In this document: piece by piece, positions 20,691-40,735 of the stretch
Layout of the letters: each line of letters begins with the position of its first letter
How positions within the stretch are numbered: the stretch's first letter is position 1
Source: Isoperla grammatica
Lineage: Eukaryota; Arthropoda; Insecta; Plecoptera; Perlodidae
NCBI GenBank assembly: GCA_945910005.1
Contig: OX246745.1
Span: 15,214,274 to 15,278,273, forward strand
Reading direction: 5' to 3'
DNA length: 64,000 nt
Position numbers and translations under genes: made by a program
The notes under the pieces: generated by a model
Seen by the model: the letters and a program-made list of their open reading frames with translations, nothing else
Databases searched by the model: none
Told to the model about the DNA's origin: nothing

Positions 20691-23589
20691 ATGACGCTCG
20701 ATGCGACCAATACTACATTGGCTTCTTAAATTGAGGAATTTATCCTACTTCAGGGCTGCTTCGAGAGTAATCTGATTGCGTTTCATATTTAAGTCATATT
20801 AGTTTTCTAATAACCAATGACAAAACTGATTCAAAATTGTGTAAAACATACGTACAAAAATTACCACGGAGAAATCGAATATCCTGCAAATTAACTAATT
20901 TTCAATCGCTTTCGAAAAAAAAGACGAACAGATATTAACCTTAAATCGAACCAATGTCATCTGTAAAGTGTGTAATGAAATTAAATAAATTGATAGATAG
21001 TTGTATAACACTTTATTTCATAATAATTTTATATGCTTGATTTACATTTTATGAAATAGATTTAAAGGGATGATGAGGATAGCCAAAGGAAACTTTATGA
21101 AGAAACAAAACACGCATTTCTTTTTTTATTCTCGTGTGGATAACAAAGTTCTGATGTTGCAAAATAAAAAAAAAATATACATTAGAATTTCCATTTGCTT
21201 GAGGTATAAAACCGGTGCAGACAGTAAACAATTCCAATTTGGGGTTGAACATTATCCCCAAGGTCACATATGGTTACATCTTATAAAAGTACCACAACAA
21301 TTGTTTGTAAGTTTGCCATGAGAGCCAAGGGAAATTATCGTGTTTTTTTTATTTTTTTATTAAGTTGGTAGAGACCAATCTCCACGCTTCTAAAACTGTG
21401 TTATGTTAGAAGATAGGGGAGTGGAATAAAGTTGAATTCAGCCCGCATAACTGATTGCAGATATAAGGTTTTATTTTCACTGTGTCATGAACTTTTTCGA
21501 TTCTCTATTTAACAATCTTATCGAGTCGTGAAATCAATCTTGTTTGAGCCTCAAACCTTCTTAAAACATAATCTCTGTTTTTCTACTTCGTACACTCTGT
21601 TTCCGTTCAAATCTCCTCAGAACAACTTTCAAACCCTCTCTGTATCAAAAAATCTCGATTTGTTGTGTGTGAACTTTATTCTTTTTGTATCGCTGTTAAA
21701 AATGAGGCAAAAGAAAATGTGAAAGTGATAATTCAGTTAAATTCTAATTTTATGTCACTGTCTTCCCAAAGATTTTGAAACTAGCGTTATATTAAAACTG
21801 GACAAAAACCTCTTGTTTGGTAGATATTCAATCAATTATGATTACAATTTATTTTATTACAACACAGCAAATATTTTAGGAACTGCAAGAATTCATAATC
21901 ACTGTTAAATATTTGTATAACAATTTTTTTTTTGGTATCTTTATTCCTGTAGCTTAGTTATTTACTTACGAAAAGCGCAAGACTAAAATTATAAATTAGT
22001 CACTTATTTTGTTGACTGAAACGAACTGCAAAACTTTTTTAAATTGGCTACTGTAAATACCTAACTTCCAAACTTCATTAAACTTTACCGATATCTTAGA
22101 CTAATGTAAACATTTCAAAGGTTGTACAAACGAATAATATTAACTGTGTTACATTTGAGAGCGTCTTATATAATTTATTACATGAGTGAGTTTAAGAGAA
22201 GTTGGGCATTCATTTATCGTCCTTCCCTCTTCAATACATTATTTAAATTTGTCTTTTATATTTTGGCATGGAACAAGTTCATGGATAGTCTCTTTTTTTT
22301 AATATTCAAATGTCACGGCTTTTTACTTGACTTTGTTTTATTTGCGCATATACAACAATTTCAATAATCATACTTTGCTTTTAAGATAGGGATACTAAAC
22401 TTAGTTAAATAAGATATTATCCTCAGGACATGTTCTAGAGCATCTGGCGCCTTGGACCAATGTAAATTTTGGCGCCTCTCTACGTAAGTTAATCAATGGG
22501 GGGGGGGGGTCTGGGGGGCAGCCCCCAGCTTATTTGTGTCCAGGGCGCAAATCCCCGTAAAAATGTCTGATTCTTGTGTGCGTTTCGAGTATTTTAATGT
22601 GTTTTAGGCACTAAAAGCTTCTTAGCTTTTTGGTCATCGGAAACTTACCTATTATATACAAGAAATGAAAGCCAGTAGGCCAATAGCTCCATCCTTTACT
22701 TGCAATAGATCATGCCATTATAAAACGAAAAATAGAGGTCCACATTCGCCTGGCTTCATGGAAATGAAAATGAAAATATATATTCAGAGTATATATATAT
22801 ACTGTGTACTGGAAAGATTCACATTTTAAAAAGTCAACATTTTTGTAGAAACCTCTACACAAGAAAAGAAGTAACTACCTACATATTTATGTAACGTTAA
22901 AAACATTGATTAGCCCCACTACATGTTTTCTCTATCTTTATTTCGGCACCCTGTGTCCGGGAACAGGTCGTGCACCCCTAAAACCATCCCTTATTATCCT
23001 ATAGACAGATATTATTAATATGGTAAGTTAGAGGAGTAAGGTTACTTGGCTAAACCACAAGGGTAGGGTAAGACAGAGCACGTCTCTACGGAGGTTTACT
23101 TGCGAACCAAATCGCAATCGCACGCACAAAACTTAGGTCTACCAGCGAAACTTAACCCCTCTGTCATTAAGGTACTTGTTACGGAGAAAACACTACACGG
23201 CTATGAGGCATGGCTGCAGTAGATTTAACTGTTAGCGTATCATTCAACTAAATATGTTGAGAAACGACTTACAATGATATCATAAATCATTATTGTATTA
23301 AAATGTCTCTACATCAATAATTGATATTTATATCAAAATTACTGTTTTTTAAATACGAACCGCAAATAGCCCGATATATAGGATGCACTATCTGGTTACC
23401 TGCTACCATCCAGTACATGGTACATACCAGCACAACTGTCTTTCCCGGATGAAAACACTCGAAGAATAAAAAAACATTAATAATTATATATTTGGAAATG
23501 TACAATCTAAAATTTTTCCATATATATATATATATATATATGATTCCATATGTATGTTTTGACGAAAGTTTTCCCCGGCTGATGGATGT
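20691..23589. other. AT-rich intergenic DNA, no gene recognised
   Basis: Holds a G-rich patch at 22498-22530 (run of 12 G followed by TCTGGGGGGCAGCCCCC) and a (TA)n run at about 23520-23541. Frames of up to 83 codons are short and unsupported. Confidence 0.5.
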
Positions 23590-23658
23590 GAAATTAAGCT
23601 TTCAGGATGTCGGGTTCCACTCAACAGTGCTGAACCAACATCCTGAAAGCTTAAATTC
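23590..23658. other. Pre-miRNA-like 69-nt hairpin
   Basis: The arm 23590-23610 (ending TTAAGCTTTCAGGATGT) pairs with 23638-23658 (starting ACATCCTGAAAGCTTAA): 17 contiguous pairs, one mismatch, then three more. After a small internal loop GGTTC pairs with GAACC, and CACT pairs with AGTG around a CAAC tetraloop. Almost every base is paired, about 29 pairs in all. Size and shape fit an animal pre-miRNA, but a short palindromic repeat would look the same. No expression evidence exists in sequence alone. Confidence 0.5.
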
Positions 23659-25029
23659 ATACACACGTATGTATATACTAGTTTCTTCTAAGATCCTCGC
23701 AACGAAGAGGGGGGGGGGGGGGAGAAGGGGAAAGAGGGGTTCAAGTGGGTCGTAGCAGAGTAAAGAATTTTAGCACTTACTCAACTCTGCCCGAGGTCTG
23801 GGACGCACACACGGGCTGCTGGCACTCTGGCCTGCATGGTGATACAATTCTTTGCGACAACTCGAGTGGAAACCCACTAGAAAGCTCTTTTATATACATA
23901 CACACAACACTTAATGTGTTTTTCAATGACACCACAATTTATTTTAATTTATTTAAGTTAAAAATGGGTGTTACTTATGAAAATATATTCATTTAAATGA
24001 AAGAAATTAAAATTTCGTACAATTGATACTTTTCCTGTCAAGAGACACAATTTCATATCTACAATCGAGAATCGAGATACGTTAGGATGTAAAAAATCCT
24101 TAACGAAAATTGTGTCATCAATTAAAATAGACGGGCATAAAATCACATTAGCATATACATGTTGTTTTAGAATGCGTGTGAGATTGCTTTTATACGCATA
24201 TTTGTTTCAGCTTATTATGACTTTAGGTATACATCAGTTTTAGGTTATGTATCCCTCTACAGGTAGCTAATTGCATATATAATATGTTTTGCTTCTTTAA
24301 AACTTGATAGTTTTCAAAACATAGAATTCCTTCATACAAAAATGAGTATAAGTACATTGATTAGTGCATGAAAAAATACTGCGTTCTCTTAAAAGTTCTT
24401 TCCATGACATGACTCAATTCACAATCGTCACCACGTTAACGGCATAGGTGTTCTTAATTTTCATGAACAGTAATCGCGAACATGTGTGGAACTGAGTAGT
24501 AGCTTAAATCAATGAGCATTAAACTCACTTGATAAACTTAGCTTATTTGCAGCTCGATGTTAATTATTCGGAGCCAACTCGATAGCCTAAAAATCAGCTA
24601 GCCAGAAAATCACTGATAAATGGAATCGGATTAAAAACCATGGAAACCCCGGCTTCGATCGCGTGGCCTTTCAATACAATTTCTCTAATCATTTATTACA
24701 GAGTAAACTAAGTGTGGGCAGCTTATTCTAATACCCACTGGCTACACTGATACACAAATAATCGATGACCTCAACCTCGCTTGGTTAGTGAGAGTGCCAA
24801 CCTAAGTTAACTGTTGTCGGATGCTATGTTCTTTGAAGCTTACAGGTCGTTAAGCATTGTAGGCAACAAGCCAACAACGGTCGGGATTAACCGCCGAACC
24901 CAAGCATTTGTTAGTCCTTTCTCATTTGTGACTTTAAAGTTAATTGACAATTTTCATCGTTCAACACTAGCGTGATTTTTATTTGTTGTGCGATTAAGAG
25001 TTTGCGGAAGTCAGAGCTCACAAAGGTGG
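23659..25029. other. Intergenic DNA with one G-rich tract
   Basis: A G-rich tract at 23708-23740 (a run of at least 13 G, then GGGG and GGGG) could form a G-quadruplex. Otherwise no feature was recognised. Confidence 0.5.
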
Positions 25030-25222
25030 AAATTTAAGGTTTTCTGTTCTATAAAACAAATTTTGAAATCAAAATTGTTGGTAGATACTGCAATTAGATA
25101 TTATCACGGTATACAGATAACGAAAAAAAAATATGCGAAATGTTCGGATCAAATCCGATAATACAATAATATCTTAATAATCGGATGTAATCCAAACGTA
25201 GTGAATTTTGCACATATTTATT
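25030..25222 (+). repeat. Dispersed repeat, copy related to 42043-42196
   Basis: Shared ordered blocks include TTAAGGTTTT, TTGGTAGATA, TAGATATTATC, GATAACGAAA and TTTTGCACA, matching the segment just upstream of the R2-like fragment at 42 kb. This copy has an extra stretch of about 45 bases with ATCCGAT and ATCGGAT. It probably belongs to the same LINE family as the 42-kb remnant, but carries no readable coding sequence. Confidence 0.5.
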
Positions 25223-27889
25223 TAAGTTATATTATGAAGACCTAGATAATATCTAGATGATCCATCATTTTACAATTTCGATTTTAAAAGTTATTTTAAA
25301 AATGCCCAAAGAAAACGTTAAATTTTAACGTTTTGCTGCCGCAGACTATCACGCTCATTTTATGAAACCAAATCATTTCTACACATTTCGGCGTGCACTC
25401 GCCATGAACGAATTTCACGTCGTTCTATAGGTATGTGTGACCATATATACTCATAGCATGAATCTACGGATAGATTAATCAATGCCATTTCAAACTGTCA
25501 ACGGTTGTCCGCAATCAGCTATACATGTCGCTCAAACCAACACAACCACTAAAGAACGTTTATAACTTTCCGCAAGAGTCGTTTCACTAACTTTTCTATG
25601 TGGGTAGCTAAGGTTCATAATTGTAAGGCCACGGCGAAATATAAATTAAAATGTTTTCGCATAAATAAAAGGTTAAAGTTTTCAAGTTTTGTGTATCGAG
25701 AGATTGATAGGCTTCCACTTGTACGCACTGTGAAACCTAAATGGTTTGCGTGCGTACCCATTTAATTGGTAGCCGTAAAAACTTTTCGCGGTTTTTCTCT
25801 TCATTTCACCAACAAAAAATACTTTGATCTTAGATGGTTTCCTTCTCATTAAAATAAGTTTCCTTTACAATTAAACTGGAAACGAAACGCGAAAGCAGTG
25901 AAGCGAATTAGTGCCGATTCTAACGCTCGTTTGATGTGCAAACAATTTAGTAATATAAGATAAACACACATTTGAATGTTTGTTTTCAACTTTCAACTTT
26001 AAGGTAGTATTCAGATGCGAGGTGGTGGTCTGTTATTGTGCGGGGGGTGGTAGGTGGGTGGAAAAGGAGGGGGGGAGGAGAGGAGTAATTTAATTGTAAT
26101 AATAAACCAAAATATGTGCAGAGCGCGAGAGTAAAACTCGAAGGAAACATGAACTTGCAAAATGAATACAATTTCAAAATGACAACATAAAACTTACATA
26201 AACTAACATGTTGCAGAGCAGAAATGCTACATTCCCATATGTCATAAATGTGCTTTAGAATAATACCTCATTCTTAACAGATTGATCAATTGAGAAATAA
26301 ATGTCAAATTTAATTGTGATTGTTATAGAAGTGTATTCCTTTTGGTGTGTGTTACGTACTTATAAAAGAGCTAAATTTTCATCTTACTATCTCCTTTTAT
26401 TTTAAATTAATTGCACATTAAATTAATTAATATATTATCATACATAATTAGCATATTAACAAAGGCAAGCCTACTTAGCAACATTGTTAGTTAACACAAC
26501 TCAGGAAACCATCTATCGTCCAGGGGCTTCATAAGTTTGAGCTTTGAACTTTCTTAAGTTTCAGTTAGCGGTTAAGTTATATGTTAAGGTGTTAACATGA
26601 ACAATAGCAAACAATATCCATAGCCATATCTTATAAGACTAAGTTTTATCGTGAATGGGAGTTAAATCTTCTACCCCCGCGAAACGACCTTGAGACATAA
26701 AACGTGTTACGGGTCTAATCGCGGGGATCCCCGGTGACCTTCAGTCGTGGACGCGACAGTTACCATTCAAGAGCCGATAATCCTCTAGATCCATCACTCC
26801 TGTCAACCGCGTTATCCTGTTTACTAAACATTGATCCTAAAAAAAATACTCACCGCCAGTTAAGGTCTGACTACTTACATTAAACGAGGTAGAATCACTT
26901 TGAAGAACAACTCCCCGTTTTCTAGACCTACAAAGTAAACTTCGGTGCGGCGCTGTTAAAACTCCTCCGTGTGAAAACTAATACTATGAGAGGAAACATA
27001 ATCTTATGCCATTACTCCAGACCTCTTAGTGAAACAGCCATTAACGACAACATCAGACAGAGAAGCAACGATATTCACACATTCGATACAAAGTACAACC
27101 AGTCTACAACGCCGATTTCAAACTTATTCGGGAATGAAAATGCATCTATCTATAACATTCTTGTCTCAACCAAACTATAGTATCGTTCCGACCTCATATC
27201 CATATCTATAAATAGAATCTCCGCACACCCAACAGCGCAGTGGATGGATACTCGAGAACGACTACGGATTTGACGAGCAATAACACAGATCAAGATAATA
27301 TTTTCAGACAGATTTGAAACTATTTCATAAACTGCGCTTTATCATGCGGCCATGCTATAACCTAATCCCCCGCGGGCGACATCACAACCCATATGAACCT
27401 GTCAATTCATACAATCAAAAACATGTCTACATCACGGCGGAGCAGAACCATAACGTCATTCATAATAGAGAGCTAAAACATGCAATTGTGAATTGCACTA
27501 CCTATATACATTGCCACATTCCGGTCGTGGTTTACGCGCTCGGTTAATTTGGTGTTAAAGAGTAAAATGATAACATCGGTCATACTAAAACAGGACAGGA
27601 CATTAAGTAAGATTTACACGAAAGAGACATCCTTATATTCCCTTGACTCGGAACATGAAGCGGTTGATTAAGCGTTGGTCCAGCAAATACACAATTGTCG
27701 GTATTGGGATCGCAATCGAATCGCAATCCGGAAATCGTGAAAGAGTTGACTTATATGGTTCTTATGGCGTTGAACGCCATATGTACGATATTACATATTA
27801 CATATGGCATTATATACGATGGAGATCCCGATCCCGATCTCGGTTACGAACACGATGCTGATAATTGTGATTAGGGCTTAAACCGTGTT
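25223..27889. other. AT-rich intergenic DNA, no gene recognised
   Basis: Contains a 23-nt perfect palindrome at 25312-25334 (arms AAAACGTTAAA) and a G-rich tract at 26019-26086 with many GG/GGG runs. No gene or transposon was recognised. Confidence 0.5.
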
Positions 27890-28054
27890 ATAGGCAACCC
27901 AAAACAACCTTACACATGCTTTCGTCACAGGCGAGCTATTCGTAGCCAATCAGCGATCGTTATTTGCGCGCGCTCGTCTCGGGCGGTTCGCTGGTTGGCT
28001 ACGAATACCTCGCCTGTGACGAAAGCATATGTAAGGTAGTCTTAGGTTGCCTAT
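27890..28054. mobile_element. Palindromic MITE, about 165 bp
   Basis: The arms begin TAGGCAACC on the left and end GGTTGCCTA on the right, and continue as inverted copies through TGCTTTCGTCACAGGCGAG and TATTCGTAGCCAA, giving about 65-bp arms around a GC-rich centre. TA lies outside both ends, consistent with a TA target-site duplication of the Tc1/mariner type, though the boundary is ambiguous by a base or two. It is too short to encode a protein. Confidence 0.7.
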
Positions 28055-29326
28055 ACCTGTGTTCCAGGTGCGAGTCCTGATTGGACATAGAAGGCATGGG
28101 GCGTTTTTTGTCTTCATATATCGTCCACTCATAATCTCGATTTTTGCATATTGTTAAAAAGTATGTAAAGTACAATTAATACTGCCGTCATTGAAACATG
28201 AAGGTTACCCATTACATTCTCAATTTCTGTTGCTTGCCTTTAATACGAGGTACAGATTGGGAACAAAAATATACCGTTTTGAATTCTGAGTGTAATCATA
28301 TTTGATTTCGGTTTTATTAAATGATGCACAGTTCATATGATTTTAATTTAAAAATTGGTTTATTATTATGGTTTTAGTAAATAATTCAAACTTGATTTCT
28401 CTTTAGTTTTAAAATGTTAGTTTACAAAAGCTATTTGCTTTGCAAGCTTTGTACCCTAGAGTCCACTTCCACTATTTGGTACTAATTTTTGTAGGAGATC
28501 GGTCATCCATAGCCGTCTAGTTTAATCTTGCTCGTAATAGCATACTATTATTTGACCGTAATGTGAATGTAAAATAAAATGTAATATTCATAATATGGGT
28601 TGTCCAAAATTGTTATTATTTTATGTTTATTTTCGACCATTGCGTTGGACTTCATTTAGGTTCACTGATCATGAGTTCCTTTTCATGCAAATTTGAAAAA
28701 GCACCTGGAACAGCCTTAACTGAAACTTTCTGTAGTGAAATACACTCGAATCGTGAGTTGAGTTGATTTTGATTCGGAAATCACGCGGAAGCTTGTAAAA
28801 AGTATATTTTGTTTGATTAATTTGTTTTCCTTCGAACATACAATAGTAATTGTGTGACACGTAACGCCTGAAAAAAAACGTGCCTATATTGTATTTCTCA
28901 TCTCAAGTTTCCAATTAGGGACAAATAAAGGTGAAAATGGAAACAAATTATTTCGTTGGTGTCAGATTTACCTTTGTACGGGTTTGAGCAAATCCTCGGG
29001 GAAATTCTCGCGCGTGCGCAATTCAATTAATTACAAACCATTGTTTTGACGCGTAAATAATTATTGCTGAGTTATTAAACAGAAAAAACAAATTTGCAAT
29101 TATAAATTTAAAAAAGCACATCTGCAGGTAGACAATTCGTCATACGTCATAATTCATTTTTCATTCGTATCACGGTTAACATTTACATACAAACTTGTCG
29201 CTTTGAGCGAATTATTATTTTAGAAGAGTATTATGGTGTCGTCAGTAGAGGAGGTGTATTCATAATATGGTGACAAACAAATTGCTCTGTTATTGCACTG
29301 GACAGGAAAAAACAAGTTATTTTACC
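28055..29326. other. AT-rich intergenic DNA, nothing recognised
   Basis: No gene, repeat or RNA signal was noticed. Confidence 0.5.
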
Positions 29327-29577
29327 TGGATTTAACAAGAATGTGATGCTTCATGTAGCAACAATCTAGGAAAGAGAGGTCAGCTTTATTACGGGTAAAA
29401 ATGTTGGTTTATTTACAAAAGTGTTTAAAGTGGCAATGTATAACCAGTTAGTATACATGGATTTAACAAGAATGTGATGCTTCATGTAGTAACAATCTAG
29501 GAAAGAGAAGTGAGCTTTATTACGGGTAAAAATGTTGGTTTATTATACAAATGTTTGGAGTGGCAATGTACAAGGAC
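29327..29577 (+). repeat. 131-bp direct tandem duplication
   Basis: TGGATTTAACAAGAATGTGA starts at 29327 and again at 29458. Both units continue through CTTCATGTAG, CAATCTAGGAAAGAGA, GCTTTATTACGGGTAAAAAT and GTGGCAATGTA with a few differences. Two copies only. Confidence 0.9.
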
Positions 29578-29760
29578 TGGGTTTGTAGAATTGGCATACG
29601 CTAGCAAGTAGATTCATACGTTTACCGCAACATGCCAGAAAGAAAACATGTTAGAATTGGTTACGTAAATGCAGCTCTACGGAGAATAAACATTTCTAAT
29701 AAACCAAATATGGAAACAACAGTTCACGGAATGTTTCCTTTGACTAAACAAGTACACACA

Positions 29761-29990
29761 TCAACCATTGAACGTGGTTCAATAAATATCAACTACCTAC
29801 TTAACTAGAGAAACTCCAATCATTACACTTAATCAACCATTGAACGCGGTTCAATAAATATCAACTACTTAACTAGAGAAACTCCAATCATTACAGTTAA
29901 TCAACCATTGAACGCGATTCAATAAATATTATTCAACTAGAGAAACTCCAATCATTATAGGTACACTTAATCAACCACTCAATCTACACC
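29761..29990 (+). repeat. About 70-bp tandem repeat, three and a half copies
   Basis: TCAACCATTGAACG recurs at 29761, 29833 and 29901, with a partial copy at 29971 (periods 72, 68, 70). Each unit includes TTCAATAAATAT and ACTAGAGAAACTCCAATCAT. It lies shortly downstream of the 131-bp duplication. Confidence 0.9.
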
Positions 29991-30039
29991 GGCAAAGAAC
30001 AGTCAATTGAATTTTCCTATGTATTTAAAAATAAAAAAA

Positions 30040-30090
30040 TTTTGTTGTTATCTTTGTCAATAAAGATCCAATAAATCAATCAATCAATTA
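30040..30090 (+). mobile_element. Possible LINE or SINE 3' tail, (AATC)n
   Basis: TCAATAAAGATCCAATAAAT followed by CAATCAATCAATTA looks like a retroposon 3' end with a short tandem tail. No upstream coding homology is visible, so the extent of the element is unknown. A similar tail occurs on the minus strand at 62663-62680. Confidence 0.35.
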
Positions 30091-36901
<6,811 letters not shown>

Positions 36902-39505
36902 CACAGTTATATAAATAATAAAAGTAATTGTTTATATCTTTACTGAATCATTTCCAGTATAATATTGAAGCACGTCAAGTTTGTCCCTTACATTTTTAAC
37001 TAACTTCTGTAATTACTCAAAATAAAATTAATAATTAGAAAATAAATGTGAGACCTTGGGCATATCAACTCACATTAGTAGGGTGGGCGCAAACAATGAA
37101 GATATATTTTTTAGATCCAAATTACTTTGTTTGTTTGTATACGGCGTTGAATTCTGAGTACGTTTAGCTTACTTAATTATCATCTATTACTCTCTAGTTC
37201 TCCGCGTCTTGAATTCCATCAGTGTCCTAGAGCCTAAAACAACAAACAACATCGATAGCATCGTCTAAACCTTCACGCGGTGCACTTTAAGATTAAATTA
37301 CACTACACGACATTCCTGGTTCTAAATTAATGCCTCGTTCATTAGAAAGCTATGGTGAAGAATGAATATTCATGACAATGTGCGTTGTGCGGTATCTTCA
37401 CCTCAGTCCCGCGTCTTAACAAATGGTTCGGAACACGTATAAATGCTAACGCTTGTTCTTTGGCATTCATAATATTACTTCTAAACGGTTCACTGCGATA
37501 TCGCAGAAAAGGTTGTTTTTGCGTTAACTTGTGTGATGAGATCATTTCGCATCAAGAAAGTAATGATCTGCCTGTAATAATTACAAGATAAAAGTGAGTA
37601 TTATGTAAGAATTTAGACATTGTTTCTGTAAAACTAAGAATTTTGACCATATATATATATCATTGTTGTTTGAATCTACTCGCAAACGTTGTATAAGTTG
37701 TGCTTATCTCAATCAAACGAGAAGTCACTCGAATAAATACTACAAACTCTTCTATTGATAAAATCTCTACAAACTTCTACTCTTTTTGCTTTAACGTGTA
37801 TTGATGAAAATATGACACACAAAACTAGATATGATTGTTTGCTGAAATGGAATATCGGATGCACTTTGTGAACGCGTCAACCTTCCACGCAAGGTATATT
37901 TTTATTATTTGTGTCTAACGCTTGCACCAATAAAAAAGTAATTAGGTCACATGCCTGCACAAGCGAACTTTGAAAGCAACTAAAATATGTAACTATAAAT
38001 AATTAAAATTATGTCAGTACAATATGTCAAATACGTGCCAATTTTATATACATGTCGACCTAAATATGGTATGTTTTTGAAGTGTCCTGTGTGAAACAAT
38101 GCCAGCTCTACAACAAACTACAGCCATGACATGGCTAGTAATCGAAAATCTAGTAAAATTGTATGCGTTGGTAGTGTTCTATGAGCAACAAAAACAGCAC
38201 CTATTTAGATTGAGTGACATTTTTACATTGGCAAGGTGCGATAAAATATACAATATACCTTCAATTATACTATTGCACGCGGAAAAAGGAAATATTCTGT
38301 TTGGCTTATGTAAAAATCAGCCCACCAGAAATCACCATTTTAATTGATTATGTTAATAAATGTACTTAAACAATGTTGTTATGCCGAATCAAATACGAAA
38401 ATGAATTGTTAGCAATTTAAAAATGAGACAAATTATATACATTTGTATATATTTGAAAGAAGGCATTGGTTGCTATAACCCGACTGAAAATTTTGTATAC
38501 AATTGACATAAATCCCATTTGTCCAACATCCACCCCCCCCTCCATTCACTGAACTTTCGTATCTCTAAAAAAATATGCGATTCTTAATTTTCTAATAATT
38601 CTTCATCCTATAACATGTGTTTTTGGTTTATATTTTCTGTACGGGCTTAAGTTATTATTTTTTAACGATTTTCCTTTAGTTTTTTCAAAACATTCTTATG
38701 TAGTTATTTCAATGAAAAATATAATCTTGAATCCTATATTATTATTTTATGTTATATTAAACCAACACGAATACTTATGTTCTAACTCAACAACATGACT
38801 AGTGCTGGGCAAGATGCTGACAAATGCCAACCAATGGAAAAGCTGGATTTAAATTGGGGGACCACAACACTTGAAATCGTCCAGAACCGATTGTCCGTGA
38901 ACATTTTTGTAATCCACTATGCTTTGGAGTGGCCGTTAACATGTTTTTTCTTCTGGCAGTTGAACTTACAAACATTCGGTGTATTGCCGAGTACATGGGC
39001 TATAGAATTAAGTACAAATTGCGTTGAGATCGGTAGAATGATTGAGAGAAAGAAAGCAAGAAAGAAAGAAAGAAAGAGAGTTGATTTTTTTTGTCAAATA
39101 TGTTTTAGTTCCCATAGATACACAGGCAAGTGTAATTAACAGAGTTAAGGAGTAACGTCACGAAAGTAACGCATTACTTTTTGTGCAACCTTCAAACCAA
39201 CTTCGTTCTTATTTTAGAGTAATAAATTTCTAAGATAACCTTTAATTATTTACGACAACTTTTGAACGATAACTTGCTCAATAATTTATTTTTAGCTGAC
39301 TTGTGTTTAGTAAAAGAAAAACTATAATCAAGACAAGATTTATTGTAAATACCCGGTGTTACTTCAGTTCTGCTCGCCAATACGGACAAGTAATACTTTT
39401 TTGGCCTGGCACAACGTTTTTCAAAAATTTATTTAGAATAACCAATTTATTTCCGTTTATCTTCAGGTTTACGGAACAATTAACATTCAATAAAAAAACG
39501 TGTAG
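36902..39505. other. AT-rich intergenic DNA, no gene recognised
   Basis: A (GAAA)n patch lies at 39050-39078 and a C run at 38533-38541. No supported gene. Confidence 0.5.
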
Positions 39506-39802
39506 GTAATGGGCCGTTTACATAAATGACTAATGATTATTGACTAACCCCGGTGTCTAAGCCACAGGCTTCTTTCATTGGCTGGGAGGGAGAATACTGC
39601 GCTCTGATTGGCTGTGACTAAGGTTTGTCTTGACTTGACTAAGGAATTGAAATATGTTCAATTTCTTAGTCAAGTCAAGACAAACCTTAGTCACAGCCAA
39701 TCAGAGCGCAGTATTCTCGCTCATAGCCAATGAAAGAAGCCTGTGGCTTAGTCAAGTGGGCTAGTCACTAATCACTTATCATTTATGTAAACGGCCCATT
39801 AC
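39506..39802. mobile_element. Palindromic MITE, 297 bp
   Basis: Inverted arms of about 146 bp run from GTAATGGGCCGTTTACATAA (39506) to the complementary end at 39802, with a 5-nt loop ATATG at 39652-39656. The arms share GCCACAGGCTTCTTTCATTG, GCGCTCTGATTGGCTGTGAC and AAGGTTTGTCTTGACTTGAC. TA on each side of ATGGGCCG / CGGCCCAT fits a TA target-site duplication. No coding capacity. Only a few blocks differ between the arms. Confidence 0.8.
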
Positions 39803-40307
39803 TTTAAAATTAACTTCTGAACTAACTAGTTTTTTTAAGTAACATACTCAAACCGGTTTTCTTTGTTCACTGTCCAGTCAAAATGCCTAGCGACAGCAGT
39901 ATACTCTCGTGGTTTACACCTTATTGGATAACTCTGTGCAATGTGCCATCGATCGACAAGCAACTTATCGCCACTCTTTGCCATTTAGAAATACTGTTCT
40001 TGAAAATATGTCTGTCAAAGACGACATCTTGAAGATCCGATCCTCCATTTACACAATGACTGGAACGTAATGAACAAATTGACGTGTTAAGACGTGTATT
40101 CTGACGTTTTATACTTTTCATACGCTACACGAGACGTCAGAGACGCAATTCTTGCGTTTGAAGACAATACTGATCGATTAAATGTCCAATGTTATAGAAA
40201 GTATGCCATGATATTTTTTCATGTGAAGAAACCAATATAAAATATTACCATGTTACATACCGTCAAATTGTGTATGCGTTCTATTGATGTGTGGTTATTT
40301 GTGCTAT

Positions 40308-40610
40308 AGGTCTCTCACAGCAAGAAGTAAGATAGTATCAGGACCACCCACAATTGGTTTCCAACTTAACAAGCGCTAATCACTGAAGTTTTTCCCGATT
40401 ATCTAGTACAATTTGGTTGCGGTAAGTTTCTAGACGGTAACGCACAAGAAAACGTGCAAGCAGGTTTCCGTCAAAAAACTTAACGCAACCAAATTTCACT
40501 AGATCATCGGGAAAAACGTCAGTGATTCGCACTTTTTAAGTTGGAGACTAATTGTGGGCGGTCTTGACTCCCCCGATCTGATACTTCCTTACTCTTGGTG
40601 TGAGAGACCT
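40308..40610. mobile_element. Palindromic MITE-like element, about 300 bp
   Basis: Termini AGGTCTCTCACA and TGTGAGAGACCT are inverted. The arms continue with CCCACAATT, TCCAACTTAA, AATCACTGA, TTTTTCCCGAT and AATTTGGTTGCG. The centre has GCAC...GTGC near 40442-40457. The right arm has about 14 extra bases near 40564-40577. It lies 505 bases beyond the 39506 MITE but has unrelated sequence. The target-site duplication is unclear. Confidence 0.7.
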
Positions 40611-40662
40611 TTATCTACGCTTCATTTTAAACGCCTATGCCCTCCTAACATGTGTTGTGCTT

Positions 40663-40735
40663 TTCCCTCTTCAGGCGATGGGATAGATGTACAAGGGCTA
40701 TCACATAACTCAATCCGAGCATTCACATTTAAACA
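40663..40735 (-). mobile_element. SINE relic, internally deleted
   Basis: CCCTCTTCAGGCGA and then AAGGGCTATC ... ACTCAATCCGAGCATTCAC align in order with parts of the 13931-14201 SINE, with the segment between them deleted. The tRNA head is missing. Confidence 0.45.
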
